From HNR sp040400085 (lineage in GTDB: Bacteria > Actinomycetota > Actinomycetes > Actinomycetales > Microbacteriaceae): DNA of 64,000 nt. Below the pieces are notes generated by a model that saw only the letters and a list, made by a program, of their open reading frames with translations, made no database searches and was not told where the DNA came from. This document shows, one piece after another, positions 8,801-17,447 of the stretch. Positions within the stretch are counted from its first letter, which is position 1. Each line of letters opens with the position of its first letter. The translations under genes and the position numbers were made by a program. The stretch spans positions 1 to 64,000 of the forward strand of contig JBBAQX010000014.1 of assembly GCA_040400085.1 (NCBI GenBank), read 5' to 3'.

Positions 8801-10573
8801 GCGGTCCAGGAGACCCGGTTCACCGGTCGCGGCATCATTCTCAACCCGGTCTGCCCACCGGGGATCACCTCTCTCGCGCCCAATGAGAGCGTCACCTGCA
8901 CCGCCGACTATGTGATCACCCAGGCCGACGTCGACGGAGGGCAGATCGAAAATACTGCCAATGTGACCGCCACGACGCCAAACAGCGGCACGATCACCGC
9001 CCCACCGTCGACGGTGGACATCGCAGCCCAAGCCGCGCCAACGCTATCCATAGAGAAGACGGTAACTCCTCTGAGCGTCACGGCCGCGGGCCAGACAGTC
9101 ACTTATTCTTACCTGATTACGAACACCGGGAACGTAACGATGACAGACGTAACCGCGGTCGAGGGCACGTTCACCGGCACGGGACCAATACCGATCGTCT
9201 CCTGCCCTGCTGGCGCCGCGTCACTCGCACCGGGTGGCACCGTGACGTGCACAGCCACATACACCGCGACGCAGGATGATCTGGATGCAAGCACGGTTAC
9301 CAACACCGCCACCGCCACCGGCACCCCGCCGGGAGGCGGAGCGCAGGTGACCTCGTCACCGTCGTTGACAACATTCAGCGTCATCGAGACACCGCACCTC
9401 ACCCTCGTCAAGACGGCCAACCCGAACTCGGTGACCCGGGCCGGACAGGCTATTACGTATTCATTCGTCGTTACAAACGATGGCAATGTGACGATGACGA
9501 ACATCGCGGTCGCGGAGAAGTCGTTCAGCGGGGCAGGCATCCCTCCCGTGATCACCTGCCCTCCCAGCCCGATCTCCCTCGCCCCGGGAAACACGGTGAC
9601 CTGCACCGCAACCTATACAACCGTCCAGGAGGATGTGGACAGGGGCGCCTTGGACAACACTGCCACGGTGTCAGGCGCACCTAAAATCGCACCGTTCACG
9701 TCCACCGAATATGATCCCGCATCCAGCACCGTGACCTCGGCACCAACCCCGGCACTGAGCATCGTGAAATCGGCGACCCCCTCGGATGAGGCCTCCTTCA
9801 TCGCCGGAGCCACGATCACGTACTCATTCGTGGTAACGAACACAGGAAACGTGACGCTGACAGATATTGGCGTGGCCGAGACTGCCTTCACAGGATCCGG
9901 AACAGCCCCGTCACCAACCTGCCCGATCGGGGCAGCCTCCCTCGCCCCCGATGCGCAAATCATCTGCACCGGGACGTATGTGGTGACTCAGGCGGATGTG
10001 GATGCGGGCGGCATCACCAATACCGCCACAGCCACAGGCACCCCACCCGGAGAACAGCCACCGATCACAAGCACATCCTCCACCATCCGCATTCCGCAAT
10101 TGGCGGATGCCTCAATGAGTATGGTCAAGACCGGCATCTTATCCGCAGACAACATCTCCTATACGTTCACGCTGACGAACACCGGCAATGTCACACTCAC
10201 CGACGCGACAGTCACCGAGACTGCGTTTACCGGCACCGGAGCCTTCCCCAGCATTGTGTGCCCGCCCGAAGCCGCTAGCCTCTTGCCAGGTCAGGTCATC
10301 GTCTGCACCGCAACATACACCCTGACAGAAAAAGACAAGGATGCCGGGTCCGTCAAAAACACGGCAATCGGCGGAGCCACCGGACCGAACGGAGCCGTCA
10401 CCTCCGACCCCTCTAGCGCGGTCGTAGCTCTCGGCGGGCTAGTCAATACCGGCCTCGACACGGGCAACACCCTAGCAATCGCAGCCCTGCTCCTCGCACT
10501 GGGGGGAACAATCAGCGTAGTGGTGTATCGCCGCCGCCGCTCTAGCGTTTCGCAATTGTCACGACGGGCGTAG
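5828..10573 (+). CDS. giant surface protein with ten DUF7507/DUF11-like repeats and an LVNTG sorting signal
   Basis: 1581 residues. The ATG at 5828 is preferred over an upstream GTG because CGGAGG lies 7 nt ahead of it and the signal peptide follows directly (MNAGKLPFRKFAAAA, cleavage near ASA-APT). Residues about 35-250 form a cysteine-containing globular head. About 365-1535 carries ten repeats of roughly 115 residues. Each opens with L-x-KTA-x-P, contains ITYSF-VTN-GNVT, and has two cysteines about 15 apart (C-P...LAPG...TCTATYT), followed by QADVDAG and TNTATA. The C-terminus is LVNTG, a membrane helix and RRRR: a wall-sorting signal with non-canonical residues. The last 32 nt overlap the 3' end of sigma fusion 2 on the other strand. 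Confidence 0.9.
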   Translation: MNAGKLPFRKFAAAAVVLILSMGALVFGSQPASAAPTAQTCSYANAGTGDYARTLCWFDMSNYNQAAAEAPGGQEMQTTLPGGYVVRYFLQHSGRPVNPNSFPTFGSAFIGGSSGKYTGVAGRPALYQPSSSTDLRNTVLTMSNITVRDANNQPVTAFSIVGADAEQTDDGEQIAWTSDQPMNQLIPIGNACGSTFTGVGTTTVTCASNNVSARTGAAMLAAQAPTTMTQTITGLRAVPAQQGVAFGILLSKVVLNKTVASRVDPADSFTLNVATASSISLRSASTGTASTATTGEVETIGATTGSPFTLSETSAPSALANYAKNWSCTRNGAADPTLPSGAAGTSVPVNLAIGDLVSCTITNTALPGRLTLKKTAGPVTDVNGNGIRDAGDTIPYSFLVTNAGQLTLENIGVTDPAGGTVTCPVTTLAPGSSTTCTTNTPYTFTVADQTAGTFLNNATAQGNPLGAATAIVRSNLSATITNLSTPAPALTMTKTASPTTVTSAGSTVSYSYAVTNSGNVPISALSIAETAFSGSGTAPVPSCPVTTLAPSTSTTCTATYTVTQADIDAGTLTNTAHATATAGVTPVISPDSSASVTATAAPSISVLKSVSPSDAASYVVGQLLTYTFVATNTGNVTLTNVVATETAFTGSGTPLTPACPPSAPIAPGGQVTCTASYTLTQVDIDTGQITNTATASGTPPTGGPVTSTPSSVTTPANQNPELTLSKTANPTSIALAGDQIIYTFTVTNSGNVTITDVTVDETAFSGTGTPPVITCATSLTTMLPGASATCTATYTLTQPDADTTQITNTATATGTPPAGGTVTSLPATATVTVTQNPALTLTKTASPLQATAAGQTITYSFLVTNSGDVTITDVAIDEGTFTGTGTPPAITCPVGAASLAPGDSVTCTGTYTTTQADADTGGIDNDATATGTPPAGGTTTSPESAATVPITASPGITINKTVSASSYSVAGQTVTYSFLVTNTGNVTLTSGAVQETRFTGRGIILNPVCPPGITSLAPNESVTCTADYVITQADVDGGQIENTANVTATTPNSGTITAPPSTVDIAAQAAPTLSIEKTVTPLSVTAAGQTVTYSYLITNTGNVTMTDVTAVEGTFTGTGPIPIVSCPAGAASLAPGGTVTCTATYTATQDDLDASTVTNTATATGTPPGGGAQVTSSPSLTTFSVIETPHLTLVKTANPNSVTRAGQAITYSFVVTNDGNVTMTNIAVAEKSFSGAGIPPVITCPPSPISLAPGNTVTCTATYTTVQEDVDRGALDNTATVSGAPKIAPFTSTEYDPASSTVTSAPTPALSIVKSATPSDEASFIAGATITYSFVVTNTGNVTLTDIGVAETAFTGSGTAPSPTCPIGAASLAPDAQIICTGTYVVTQADVDAGGITNTATATGTPPGEQPPITSTSSTIRIPQLADASMSMVKTGILSADNISYTFTLTNTGNVTLTDATVTETAFTGTGAFPSIVCPPEAASLLPGQVIVCTATYTLTEKDKDAGSVKNTAIGGATGPNGAVTSDPSSAVVALGGLVNTGLDTGNTLAIAALLLALGGTISVVVYRRRRSSVSQLSRRA
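6923..10430 (+). repeat. ten tandem coding repeats, about 345 bp each
   Basis: In-frame repeats encode the DUF7507/DUF11-like modules of the surface protein. Protein identity between units is high around the GNVT and TCTATYT motifs, but the DNA has diverged, so recombination between units is likely but not recent for all of them. Confidence 0.8.
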
Positions 10574-12056
10574 CCGGCGTGGCTCCCCTGGCAACATCAG
10601 CGATGAACTGCAGGTCGTAGGAGCGAAGCTGCAGGATATTTGACGTAGGGATACAGGCCATCGAGGTTCCGTCGGGCAAGCATCCAGCCGAGGCACGAGT
10701 CAGGCTCACCCCTGCGGGGGCCGCGACGGTGACCAGGTAATCGCTTGGCTGGGTACCCGGGTCAAAGTCGACAGTAAGCAAAAGGCGAGTCCCCACAGAA
10801 TCAGAGGCATAGGTAGCAGGAATATCAGCCCAGGAAACGCTGCGCACCCCCGGCGGAAGAACTACCGGGGTGGGAGGCTCCGGCTTGCTCGGTGTTTCAG
10901 TATCCTCACTCGGTATCGCAGGCTGGCCTCCGCCGCCCGAACCTTCCCGTCGGGGATCCTGTGGATTATCGCGAGTGGATGCCGGTCCCCCTACCTGATC
11001 CGGAGGCGCGGGGCTGTTCCGCTCCCGCGTCTCCGGGGCAGCGTCCTGCGGAGAAGCCGAGGGCTGAGCGGCCGATGTCGGGCTCGGCTCGGCAGCAGTT
11101 GGGGCGTTCTGGTCGGAGCCGGGCCAGAGCAGAGCCGCGGCAAGCGCAACGACCCCAGCCCCGGCTATCCAATAGAGGGGACGGAAGCGAAGCGCATCAA
11201 TCACAATCTGCCCTCCCCGTGCGAGAGGGCCGAAGCTCGAAGCCACCTCGGCGCTTCCGACAAGGGCGCTAGCCGAAGCTCCGGTGGCGGAGCCAGGCAA
11301 CATCCCCCCGGCAATCGAGCCCGTGGTAGCAATCCCAAGAATCGCCGCGACCGGAAGACGCAGCGAAAGCATTCGGTTCACGACACTCCGGCATTCTAGG
11401 CAGCCCTCGAGATGATGCTCAATCTTTTTATGGCGCAGGCCAGGCGACTTCCCCCGTGCGTGGACGGCCAAGAAATCGACCTTGATCTCACCGCACGTAT
11501 CGCCGCGGCGGGTGTGTTCTACGAGGTAATTGGTGCGCAGCGTTTCACGTGCGCGATGAGCGGCTACAACGACAGCTTGCTCACGCATCCCCAATCGCTT
11601 CGCGATCACGGAAAACGCGACATTCTCTACCTCGGCGAGGTAGAGAATGTTCCTTGCCCGATCGGGAAGGCTGAGGAAGGCTTGCCCTGCGGCTTCGGCA
11701 TCCCACGATCCATCTGATTCCAACGCAAAACCGGGCGTCTCTTCTGATGCTGCTGTGTCCTCCAGAATTGCCTCGATATCTTCGGAAACGATCTCGCGTT
11801 CGGAACGTTTCTTGTATCGGATAGCCTGGTTTCGCACGGCGACCTTCATATACGAAATGAAGGTTTTTCGAGTGGGGCCTGACCCGCTTCGAAGGGCACT
11901 CAGCGTAGCAATAAACGCTTCGGCGACCACATCTTCACTAGAAGAGTGGTCACGCAAGATTTCCATCGCGTATCGGTCAAGGTACCTCTGATAGTCAGAG
12001 TACATTTCTGCAAATTCGTCCTCGCCGAGGGTCGAGTCCGTTACCGTGCCATCCAT
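10542..12056 (-). CDS. ECF-type sigma factor fused to zinc-finger, membrane and DUF11-like sensor domains (fusion 2)
   Basis: 504 residues from the ATG at 12056, preceded by GAAGG at 9 nt; a GTG 8 codons upstream is an alternative. Sigma region 2 is about 15-85 and region 4 about 122-178 (AHRARETLRTNYL). The finger is H215-x3-C219-x2-C222 and hydrophobic segments are at about 234-252 and 293-311. A long Pro/Ser/Glu/Gly-rich linker (315-398) leads to a C-terminal domain at 400-504, strongly similar to fusion 1 (PPGVRSVSW, LLLTVDFDPGT, ASAGC, LRSYDLQFIADVA), with C459/C468. It is convergent with the surface protein at 5828-10573 and the 3' ends overlap by 32 bp. Likely a tethered sigma factor sensing that protein or its assembly; this is inference. 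Confidence 0.85.
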   Translation of the reverse strand: MDGTVTDSTLGEDEFAEMYSDYQRYLDRYAMEILRDHSSSEDVVAEAFIATLSALRSGSGPTRKTFISYMKVAVRNQAIRYKKRSEREIVSEDIEAILEDTAASEETPGFALESDGSWDAEAAGQAFLSLPDRARNILYLAEVENVAFSVIAKRLGMREQAVVVAAHRARETLRTNYLVEHTRRGDTCGEIKVDFLAVHARGKSPGLRHKKIEHHLEGCLECRSVVNRMLSLRLPVAAILGIATTGSIAGGMLPGSATGASASALVGSAEVASSFGPLARGGQIVIDALRFRPLYWIAGAGVVALAAALLWPGSDQNAPTAAEPSPTSAAQPSASPQDAAPETRERNSPAPPDQVGGPASTRDNPQDPRREGSGGGGQPAIPSEDTETPSKPEPPTPVVLPPGVRSVSWADIPATYASDSVGTRLLLTVDFDPGTQPSDYLVTVAAPAGVSLTRASAGCLPDGTSMACIPTSNILQLRSYDLQFIADVARGATPATPVVTIAKR

Positions 12057-12565
12057 TAGAAATGCCCTTCGTGGTCGCACTAATCAAGCGGAAATCATAT
12101 ATGGGCACAGTAAGTCCATGCCCCTACGATTCATGGTTTAATTCGCGACCCGAATCATCACAGACACAAGTCTTATGGTAATCGGCGGCATCCCCTCGAA
12201 CAGCCGAACACGAACTGACGTCGAGTATAGCAAAATTATTGGCGTGATTACTGAATTTTGCATCAAGAACCAACTATGCCATCGCGCCTGACCATCGCGC
12301 CTGAGCGTCGAGCAGAAGCTCAGAGCTCTGCGAACAGCAACGCAACCAACTTGATGGCATCATACCTTGCACCTTCAATTGGCGAACCATGAGACGCTTG
12401 GTTCGTCATAGGCGAGAGCATCCATAAAGTCCATCCGGGTGATATCGCATGTGTCCCAGGACCCCAGGCGGTAACCGACGATCCGGTTCTCGAACCAGAT
12501 GCGGTGATTCACCGAGGACAGCGACACCTATCCCCCTCAGCGCAGGAGGCTCGCCTCCCCCGCAA
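12057..12565. other. gene-free region between sigma fusion 2 and the APC permease
   Basis: About 510 nt without a credible gene. It must hold the promoter of sigma fusion 2 (A+T-rich part near 12090-12250) and the 3' end of the permease transcript. A perfect 13-bp tandem duplication (CCATCGCGCCTGA, twice, 12279-12304) and a weak inverted repeat (CGAACCA at 12383-12389, TGGTTCG at 12399-12405) are the only structures seen. Confidence 0.4.
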
Positions 12566-13960
12566 CTACACGGTCTTGTTGAAACCGGTTACCGGCTGAT
12601 TCTCGTCGAAAGCGGATACCTTCTTGCGGAAGCCTCGGGTGATAACTAGAAGGTAGACGAATCCGATTGCTGTCCAGATCAGACCGCCGATGAGCGCGTC
12701 TTGGTGAAGATTAACCCACAGCACACCGGTAAGGAGCATACCGATCGCTGGCAGCACAATGTACAGGAAGATATCCTTCGCGGTATGGCGCATATTCTTG
12801 CGAATCGCGAACCAGGCGATGACCGAGATATTCACGAAGGTAAACGCGATGAGCGCACCGTAGTTGATAAACGCTGCAATCAACTCGAGTGTAAAGGCCA
12901 TGGCTAAGAGGCTCACGAGGCCCACCAGCACGATGTTGAAAGTAGGCGTGTGGGTCTTCGCGTTGATATAACCGAAGAAACGTTTCGGCAGCACATTGTT
13001 GCGGCCCATCACGAGGAGCATACGAGAAACTGAGGCATGCGATGCGAGGCCAGAGGCGAGGGTGGCACAGAAACCTGCCGCGGTGAGGACCGATTGAAGT
13101 ACCGGTCCACCGACTTGGAGACCGATCTCCGGCAGGGTGCTATCCTCGATAGCCTCATCGGGGAAAACCTCCCACGCTGGGAATCTGAGCTGGGTAAAGT
13201 ATGCAGCGATCAAGAAGATCGCGCCCCCAATAATCACCGTGTACAAGATAGCGCGCGGCATGATTTTCGGGCTCTTTGCCTCTTCTGCATACATCGTGAC
13301 AGCATCGAACCCGATGAACGAGAAACAGACGATGGTAGCCCCGGTAAGAACGGCGCTCAGCGTCACCGCGTCATGGAAGAATGGCTTGATCGATGCAACT
13401 GTCCCCAGGCCCTCTCCTGCCTGCAGCTGCGCGAAAACCATGATAACAAAAACAGCCATGACGACGATCGAGAACACTAACAGAATCATGTTGATATTTG
13501 AAGTGCCGCGCATCGTCAAATAGATCACGGAGGTCACGAGCGTGCAGTAGATAACCACCCAGATCCAGCCAGGTACGTCAGGAAATAAGGCCTCGAGATA
13601 GCTACGGATAATGAGGCAGTTCACCATGGGCAGCAGAAGATAGTCGATCAACGAGGTCCAGCCGACCATGAACCCCACATTCGGGTGGATCGACTCGCGC
13701 ACATACGTATAGGCCGAACCGGCGCTGGGAATAGCACCCGCCATCTTGCCATAACTAATCGCGGTGAACATCATCACAATCAGTGCCACGAGGTAGGCCG
13801 CCGGAACAACGTTATTAGTGTCGCGCGCTACCATGCCGAATGTGTCGAAGACAACGGTCGGCGTCATATAACCAAGACCGAGCCCAACGATCGCCCATAA
13901 CCCAAGGTTGCGCTTAAGGCTCGCGCCCTTTGCGATTCCGGGGGCAACTTTTGTCGTCAT
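12566..13960 (-). CDS. APC-superfamily amino acid/polyamine permease
   Basis: 464 residues from the ATG at 13960, chosen because AAAGGAG lies 6 nt upstream and the family N-terminus (LKRNLGLWAIVGLGLGYM) follows; the longer frame upstream is not protein-like. About 12 membrane helices. The helix 1 signature GLGLGYMTPTVVFDTFG and the central FSFIGFDAVTMYAEEAKSP motif are those of the APC family, closest in feel to the PuuP/PlaP putrescine importers and related amino acid permeases. Single gene, with neighbours on both sides unrelated. The substrate is not decided by the sequence. Confidence 0.85.
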   Translation of the reverse strand: MTTKVAPGIAKGASLKRNLGLWAIVGLGLGYMTPTVVFDTFGMVARDTNNVVPAAYLVALIVMMFTAISYGKMAGAIPSAGSAYTYVRESIHPNVGFMVGWTSLIDYLLLPMVNCLIIRSYLEALFPDVPGWIWVVIYCTLVTSVIYLTMRGTSNINMILLVFSIVVMAVFVIMVFAQLQAGEGLGTVASIKPFFHDAVTLSAVLTGATIVCFSFIGFDAVTMYAEEAKSPKIMPRAILYTVIIGGAIFLIAAYFTQLRFPAWEVFPDEAIEDSTLPEIGLQVGGPVLQSVLTAAGFCATLASGLASHASVSRMLLVMGRNNVLPKRFFGYINAKTHTPTFNIVLVGLVSLLAMAFTLELIAAFINYGALIAFTFVNISVIAWFAIRKNMRHTAKDIFLYIVLPAIGMLLTGVLWVNLHQDALIGGLIWTAIGFVYLLVITRGFRKKVSAFDENQPVTGFNKTV

Positions 13961-14137
13961 GTTCTCTCCTTTAAGAACGGGGATAGAGCCGGGTGTTACG
14001 GCAGTTCTGCGACGATGCGAAACGGTCCATAATGTACGCCTGGCTCCGGTACAGAGACAATCTTTGCACATAATTGACTCGCGACGAACCTTTTATCCAC
14101 CGCCGCGCAAATCTCGATCAAATTGAGACTTAAACGC

Positions 14138-14488
14138 TTAGGCCCAGCCCAGCTCCTGAAGGTGATGATCGTCCATTCCGAAGTAATGCCCGATCTCGTG
14201 AACGAGCGTGATCCTCACCCTGGCACGCACATCCTCCAGCGAATCGCTGTACAGCTGAATATTGTTCTGAAACAGCGTGATGCGATCGGGGAGCTCACCA
14301 AATCCGTAGACGCCTCGCTTGGTGAGGGGATGCCCGCAGTACAGACCGAAGAGACGCGGCAATTCCCCGGGCGCTTGGTTCTCGATAAAAATCGCCACGT
14401 TCTGTAGATCGCCAAACATATCGTCGGGAATCGCATCGTATTCTTCCGTGACTATCTGACGAAAGTCCGTGTCACTGATCTCTACCAT
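14138..14488 (-). CDS. zincin-like metallopeptidase family protein
   Basis: 116 residues from the ATG at 14488, with AGGAT 8 nt upstream. The family is a short cytoplasmic minimal zincin widespread in Actinobacteria. Visible marks are the HEIGHYFGMDD metal motif near the C-terminus, LPDRITLFQNNI before it and LYCGHPLTKRGVYGFG in the middle. Length is normal for the family (110-140). Physiological substrate unknown. Divergent from the VOC protein at 14580. Confidence 0.85.
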   Translation of the reverse strand: MVEISDTDFRQIVTEEYDAIPDDMFGDLQNVAIFIENQAPGELPRLFGLYCGHPLTKRGVYGFGELPDRITLFQNNIQLYSDSLEDVRARVRITLVHEIGHYFGMDDHHLQELGWA

Positions 14489-14579
14489 GGCACAATCCTG
14501 CCACATTTGCCTCTCGTTGGAGCTGACATGTCCGAAAAGTTCAAGACCCATCACCCTAGTGGCGAGTAGCGTGGTTCCC

Positions 14580-14975
14580 ATGACACTGAAACTTGGATTT
14601 ATCGGAATTGTCACCACCAACATGGGAGCCTCGCTCTCCTTCTACCGCACCCTCGGAGTCGATATCCCCGAGGGCCAAGACGATGCGCCCCACGTCGATG
14701 CTGAACTTCCCGGCGGGGTCAAGATCGCCTGGGACACCGTCGCCACGATCAGGTCGTTCGACCCGGCCTACGAGCCACCAACTGGCGCCCACCGCATCGC
14801 CCTAGCCTTCGATCTCGGCACTCCCGACGCCGTCAATCGTAAGTATGCCGAACTCGAGGCCGCCGGCAACACAGGGCATGTTGAACCCTGGTACGCCTTT
14901 TGGGGCCAACGCTACGCCACCCTGCTCGACCCGGACGGCAACTCGATAGACCTCTTTGCCTCCCTATCATCCTAA
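14580..14975 (+). CDS. VOC/glyoxalase-fold protein
   Basis: 131 residues: one pair of beta-alpha-beta-beta-beta modules. MTLKLGFIGIVTTNMGASLSF... opens the fold, and RYATLLDPDGNSIDLFA is the classical C-terminal VOC signature. The family includes lyases, dioxygenases and resistance proteins that bind a metal or drug; nothing here picks one. The start is the ATG matching the family N-terminus. There is no Shine-Dalgarno sequence, so it is possibly leaderless. Divergent from the zincin gene. Confidence 0.8.
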   Translation: MTLKLGFIGIVTTNMGASLSFYRTLGVDIPEGQDDAPHVDAELPGGVKIAWDTVATIRSFDPAYEPPTGAHRIALAFDLGTPDAVNRKYAELEAAGNTGHVEPWYAFWGQRYATLLDPDGNSIDLFASLSS

Positions 14976-14984
14976 ACAGTTCTG

Positions 14985-16406
14985 CTACGGCTTCTTGCCG
15001 GCGGAGAGCAAAGCGGCGGCATCCTCGACGGAACCAAAGAAGACCGCGGGAACACCAAGCGTTGCGGGATCCTCGGCCGCACCCTGGATCGTAATCACAT
15101 AGGATGCGCCGTCTGTTCCCTCGAGAAACCAGGAACCCGAAATTTCACCTGGGCCGCTGCCGCCCTTGAACGCGATATAGCTCCAGGCATCACCCATTTT
15201 CATGCCGGCGCCGGGGTTCATGGTGAGAATTGCGCGGAGAGGTTCCCCAGCATCCGTCTTCGCGAGCTTCTGCAGGTAGGTGTGCGCGGCGACCAGGTCG
15301 TCCGAGTTCGCGAACCAGTCCAGGCCGTACTGCCACACGGCATCCGTGATGTTATCGAGCGGAACGTTAAGGGCTCCGCCGGGAAGAGCTTCGAGAATGG
15401 ATGCCCGTTCCGCTTCGTCCCCCGCCTTCCACTCCTCGCGCAGCTTCGTGCCGCCTGACCACCCGAGCTGAGTCATCTCGCGGGTCGTGAGAAACGGCGT
15501 GTTCCGGGCGGGGTCGTGATGCCCCATGTCTTTCAGCGCCTTCTCAACGGCGGCGCGGCCGACCCTGGCGATGAGCATATCCGTGGCGGTGTTATCGCTG
15601 ATCGAGATCATCTTGGTCGCCGCATCCCGTATGCTCACCTGGGTGCCGTCGGGCACATCCTGTAACTCGCCGGAGGGTATGCTTTTCACGTCCTCGGTGA
15701 CCGTGAGCTGCTCGTCCCACGTCAAGGTTCCAGCGGCGACGGCGTCCGCGACGGCACCCAAGACGTAAAGTTTGAAGGTCGAGCCGATGGGAAGTGTTCT
15801 GTCCCCGTTGACGTCGAAGAGAGACTTCTGCTTGCCGTCCGTCTGGGTGACTGAGATGCTTGCCTCGAAGGGAAACTTCTCGAAGCTGTCCTTGAGTTCG
15901 TCCCACGACGTCGCCGGGGTGCGTTCGCCGGAGGCTGGGCCGAAGAAGATACCGTGGATCAGCCCGGCCTCGTCAATCGCCAGGTTCAGGTCGACGCCGG
16001 GGCCACTGCTGCCGTACATCGTAACGACCAGCTGCGATTCGGCGGTCTCCTGCACGATCGTGGGGATCCATTTCCGCTGCGCGCGCAGCCCATTCAGGAT
16101 CGCTGCGAGATCCTCGGCGGGGGCCTGGTCGAGCAGTGACTGCGAAAAACGGCTCGCCACCTGTTCGGGGATCACATCCTGCTCGGAGTTCATCGTGTCG
16201 AGAACCCATTGGGCTTGCACCCCGACAACCGTTGCAGGCAGAGATACTGCGACCCGTGGGGCGGTGGATGCCGAGGCGGTAGAGGGAGTCTCGGGAGGCT
16301 CCGTGGAGCATCCCGTAAGTGATAGAGCCGCAACGAGGGCGAGACTCACGCTAGTGCTAAACAAATGCGGTCGACTGGCGCTTCGATGACGGATGCTGGG
16401 CTTCAT
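14985..16406 (-). CDS. LpqF/ORF12-type serine hydrolase lipoprotein (class A beta-lactamase fold)
   Basis: 473 residues. A lipoprotein signal ends in LTGC (C33). Residues about 55-165 match the NTF2-like/helical N-terminal domain found in Cpe/LpqF and ORF12-type hydrolases. The catalytic domain follows, with S209-T-F-K212 (SxxK), S270-D-N (SDN) and K414-G-G, where classic beta-lactamases have KTG. It is anchored on the outer face of the membrane. The missing threonine in the third motif and the extra domain argue against an efficient beta-lactamase; esterase or cell-wall activity is more likely. GGGGG just ahead of the ATG serves as a close ribosome site. Confidence 0.85.
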   Translation of the reverse strand: MKPSIRHRSASRPHLFSTSVSLALVAALSLTGCSTEPPETPSTASASTAPRVAVSLPATVVGVQAQWVLDTMNSEQDVIPEQVASRFSQSLLDQAPAEDLAAILNGLRAQRKWIPTIVQETAESQLVVTMYGSSGPGVDLNLAIDEAGLIHGIFFGPASGERTPATSWDELKDSFEKFPFEASISVTQTDGKQKSLFDVNGDRTLPIGSTFKLYVLGAVADAVAAGTLTWDEQLTVTEDVKSIPSGELQDVPDGTQVSIRDAATKMISISDNTATDMLIARVGRAAVEKALKDMGHHDPARNTPFLTTREMTQLGWSGGTKLREEWKAGDEAERASILEALPGGALNVPLDNITDAVWQYGLDWFANSDDLVAAHTYLQKLAKTDAGEPLRAILTMNPGAGMKMGDAWSYIAFKGGSGPGEISGSWFLEGTDGASYVITIQGAAEDPATLGVPAVFFGSVEDAAALLSAGKKP

Positions 16407-16535
16407 ACCCCCAGTATCGCCCAGTTCCGGGAAAAAGCTTAACGCTCGCTCGTAGGTGCCGTTTCACTCCGCCGTGGAATATTCCTGCCGCGAGAACGTT
16501 GTTGCCTACCAAGCACTCAAGCGTACAGAACGGAA

Positions 16536-17447
16536 ATGATGATGTTTGCAGTAACTTTTGATAGCTATGGCGGGCCCGAGGTTCTCCGGGTCAAGGATGT
16601 CCCCGACCCCCAGGCCGGACCGGGAACGATCAGGATCAGAACGAAAGCAGCCTCCGTGAACCCCGTGGATTGGAAGATCCGCGCCGGATCCATGGCCGAG
16701 CGGATGCCGGTAACTTTCCCCGGAATTCCAGGGATGGATGCTGCCGGGATCGTCGACCAGATCGGGGACGGAGTGGAGGGGTTCGCCGTTGGCGACGAGG
16801 TGATCGGCATGGGCGCCGGAACCTCGGCGGAGTTCACGGTTCTCCGCGTTTTTGGCCGCAAGCCGCAGGGAATCAGCTGGGCTGAGGCTGCCGCGATGCC
16901 GCTGGTGTCCGAAACGGCAGAGCGTGCGCTCAACACTGTGAACGTTGAAAAGGGAGACACCCTTCTGGTAGAGGGTGCGGCCGGCGGTGTCGGCTCGGCG
17001 ATAGTCCAGCTCGCCCGTGCGCGGGGTGCGCGCGTCGTCGGGACGGCCTCTGAACGCAACCATGAGTATCTTCGCTCGCTGGGCGCCATTCCAACGACGT
17101 ATGGCGCCGGCCTCGAAGAACGCCTTCGCGGCCTCGGCTTTGATAAGTTTGATGCCGTGATCGATACGGCCGGATCCGGTTCTATTCCCATCCTGGTGAC
17201 ACTGGTCGACGACCCACAGCAGGTGGTATCGATTGCGGATTTCAACGCTGCCGCCTCCGGGGCACGAGTTAGCCGAAGCTCAAACGCCGAGTCTAACGCG
17301 GTGATCGGCAAGCTCGCAGATATTCGCGAGAAGAGCGGCTACGACATCCGGGTCGAAAAAACGTTCCCCTTTTCCGAGGCTTCCACCGCTCACGAGCTTG
17401 GCGAGGCTGGGAAGCTGAACGGCAAGATCGTGCTCGTTACGGACTAG
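16536..17447 (+). CDS. NADP-dependent zinc-less quinone reductase (MDR superfamily)
   Basis: 303 residues, typical for quinone oxidoreductase-like MDR proteins. GroES-like N-terminal half (PGIPGMDAAGIVDQIGDGV), then a Rossmann fold with the nucleotide motif VEGAAGGVGSAIVQLA at about 147-162. No zinc ligands are evident. Probably reduces quinones or enones with NADPH. Three ATGs in a row open the gene; the first is used here. The 3' end overlaps cutC by 11 nt in convergent orientation. Confidence 0.88.
   Translation: MMMFAVTFDSYGGPEVLRVKDVPDPQAGPGTIRIRTKAASVNPVDWKIRAGSMAERMPVTFPGIPGMDAAGIVDQIGDGVEGFAVGDEVIGMGAGTSAEFTVLRVFGRKPQGISWAEAAAMPLVSETAERALNTVNVEKGDTLLVEGAAGGVGSAIVQLARARGARVVGTASERNHEYLRSLGAIPTTYGAGLEERLRGLGFDKFDAVIDTAGSGSIPILVTLVDDPQQVVSIADFNAAASGARVSRSSNAESNAVIGKLADIREKSGYDIRVEKTFPFSEASTAHELGEAGKLNGKIVLVTD

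Noticed and set aside
6923..10430. Regularly repeated DNA resembling a CRISPR or satellite array
   Set aside because: Units are about 345 bp, in frame and encode DUF7507/DUF11-like domains; there are no short identical repeats with spacers.
12566..14071. Longer N-terminus for the APC permease beginning at 14071
   Set aside because: The added 37 residues are not membrane-protein-like, and AAAGGAG stands right before the ATG at 13960.
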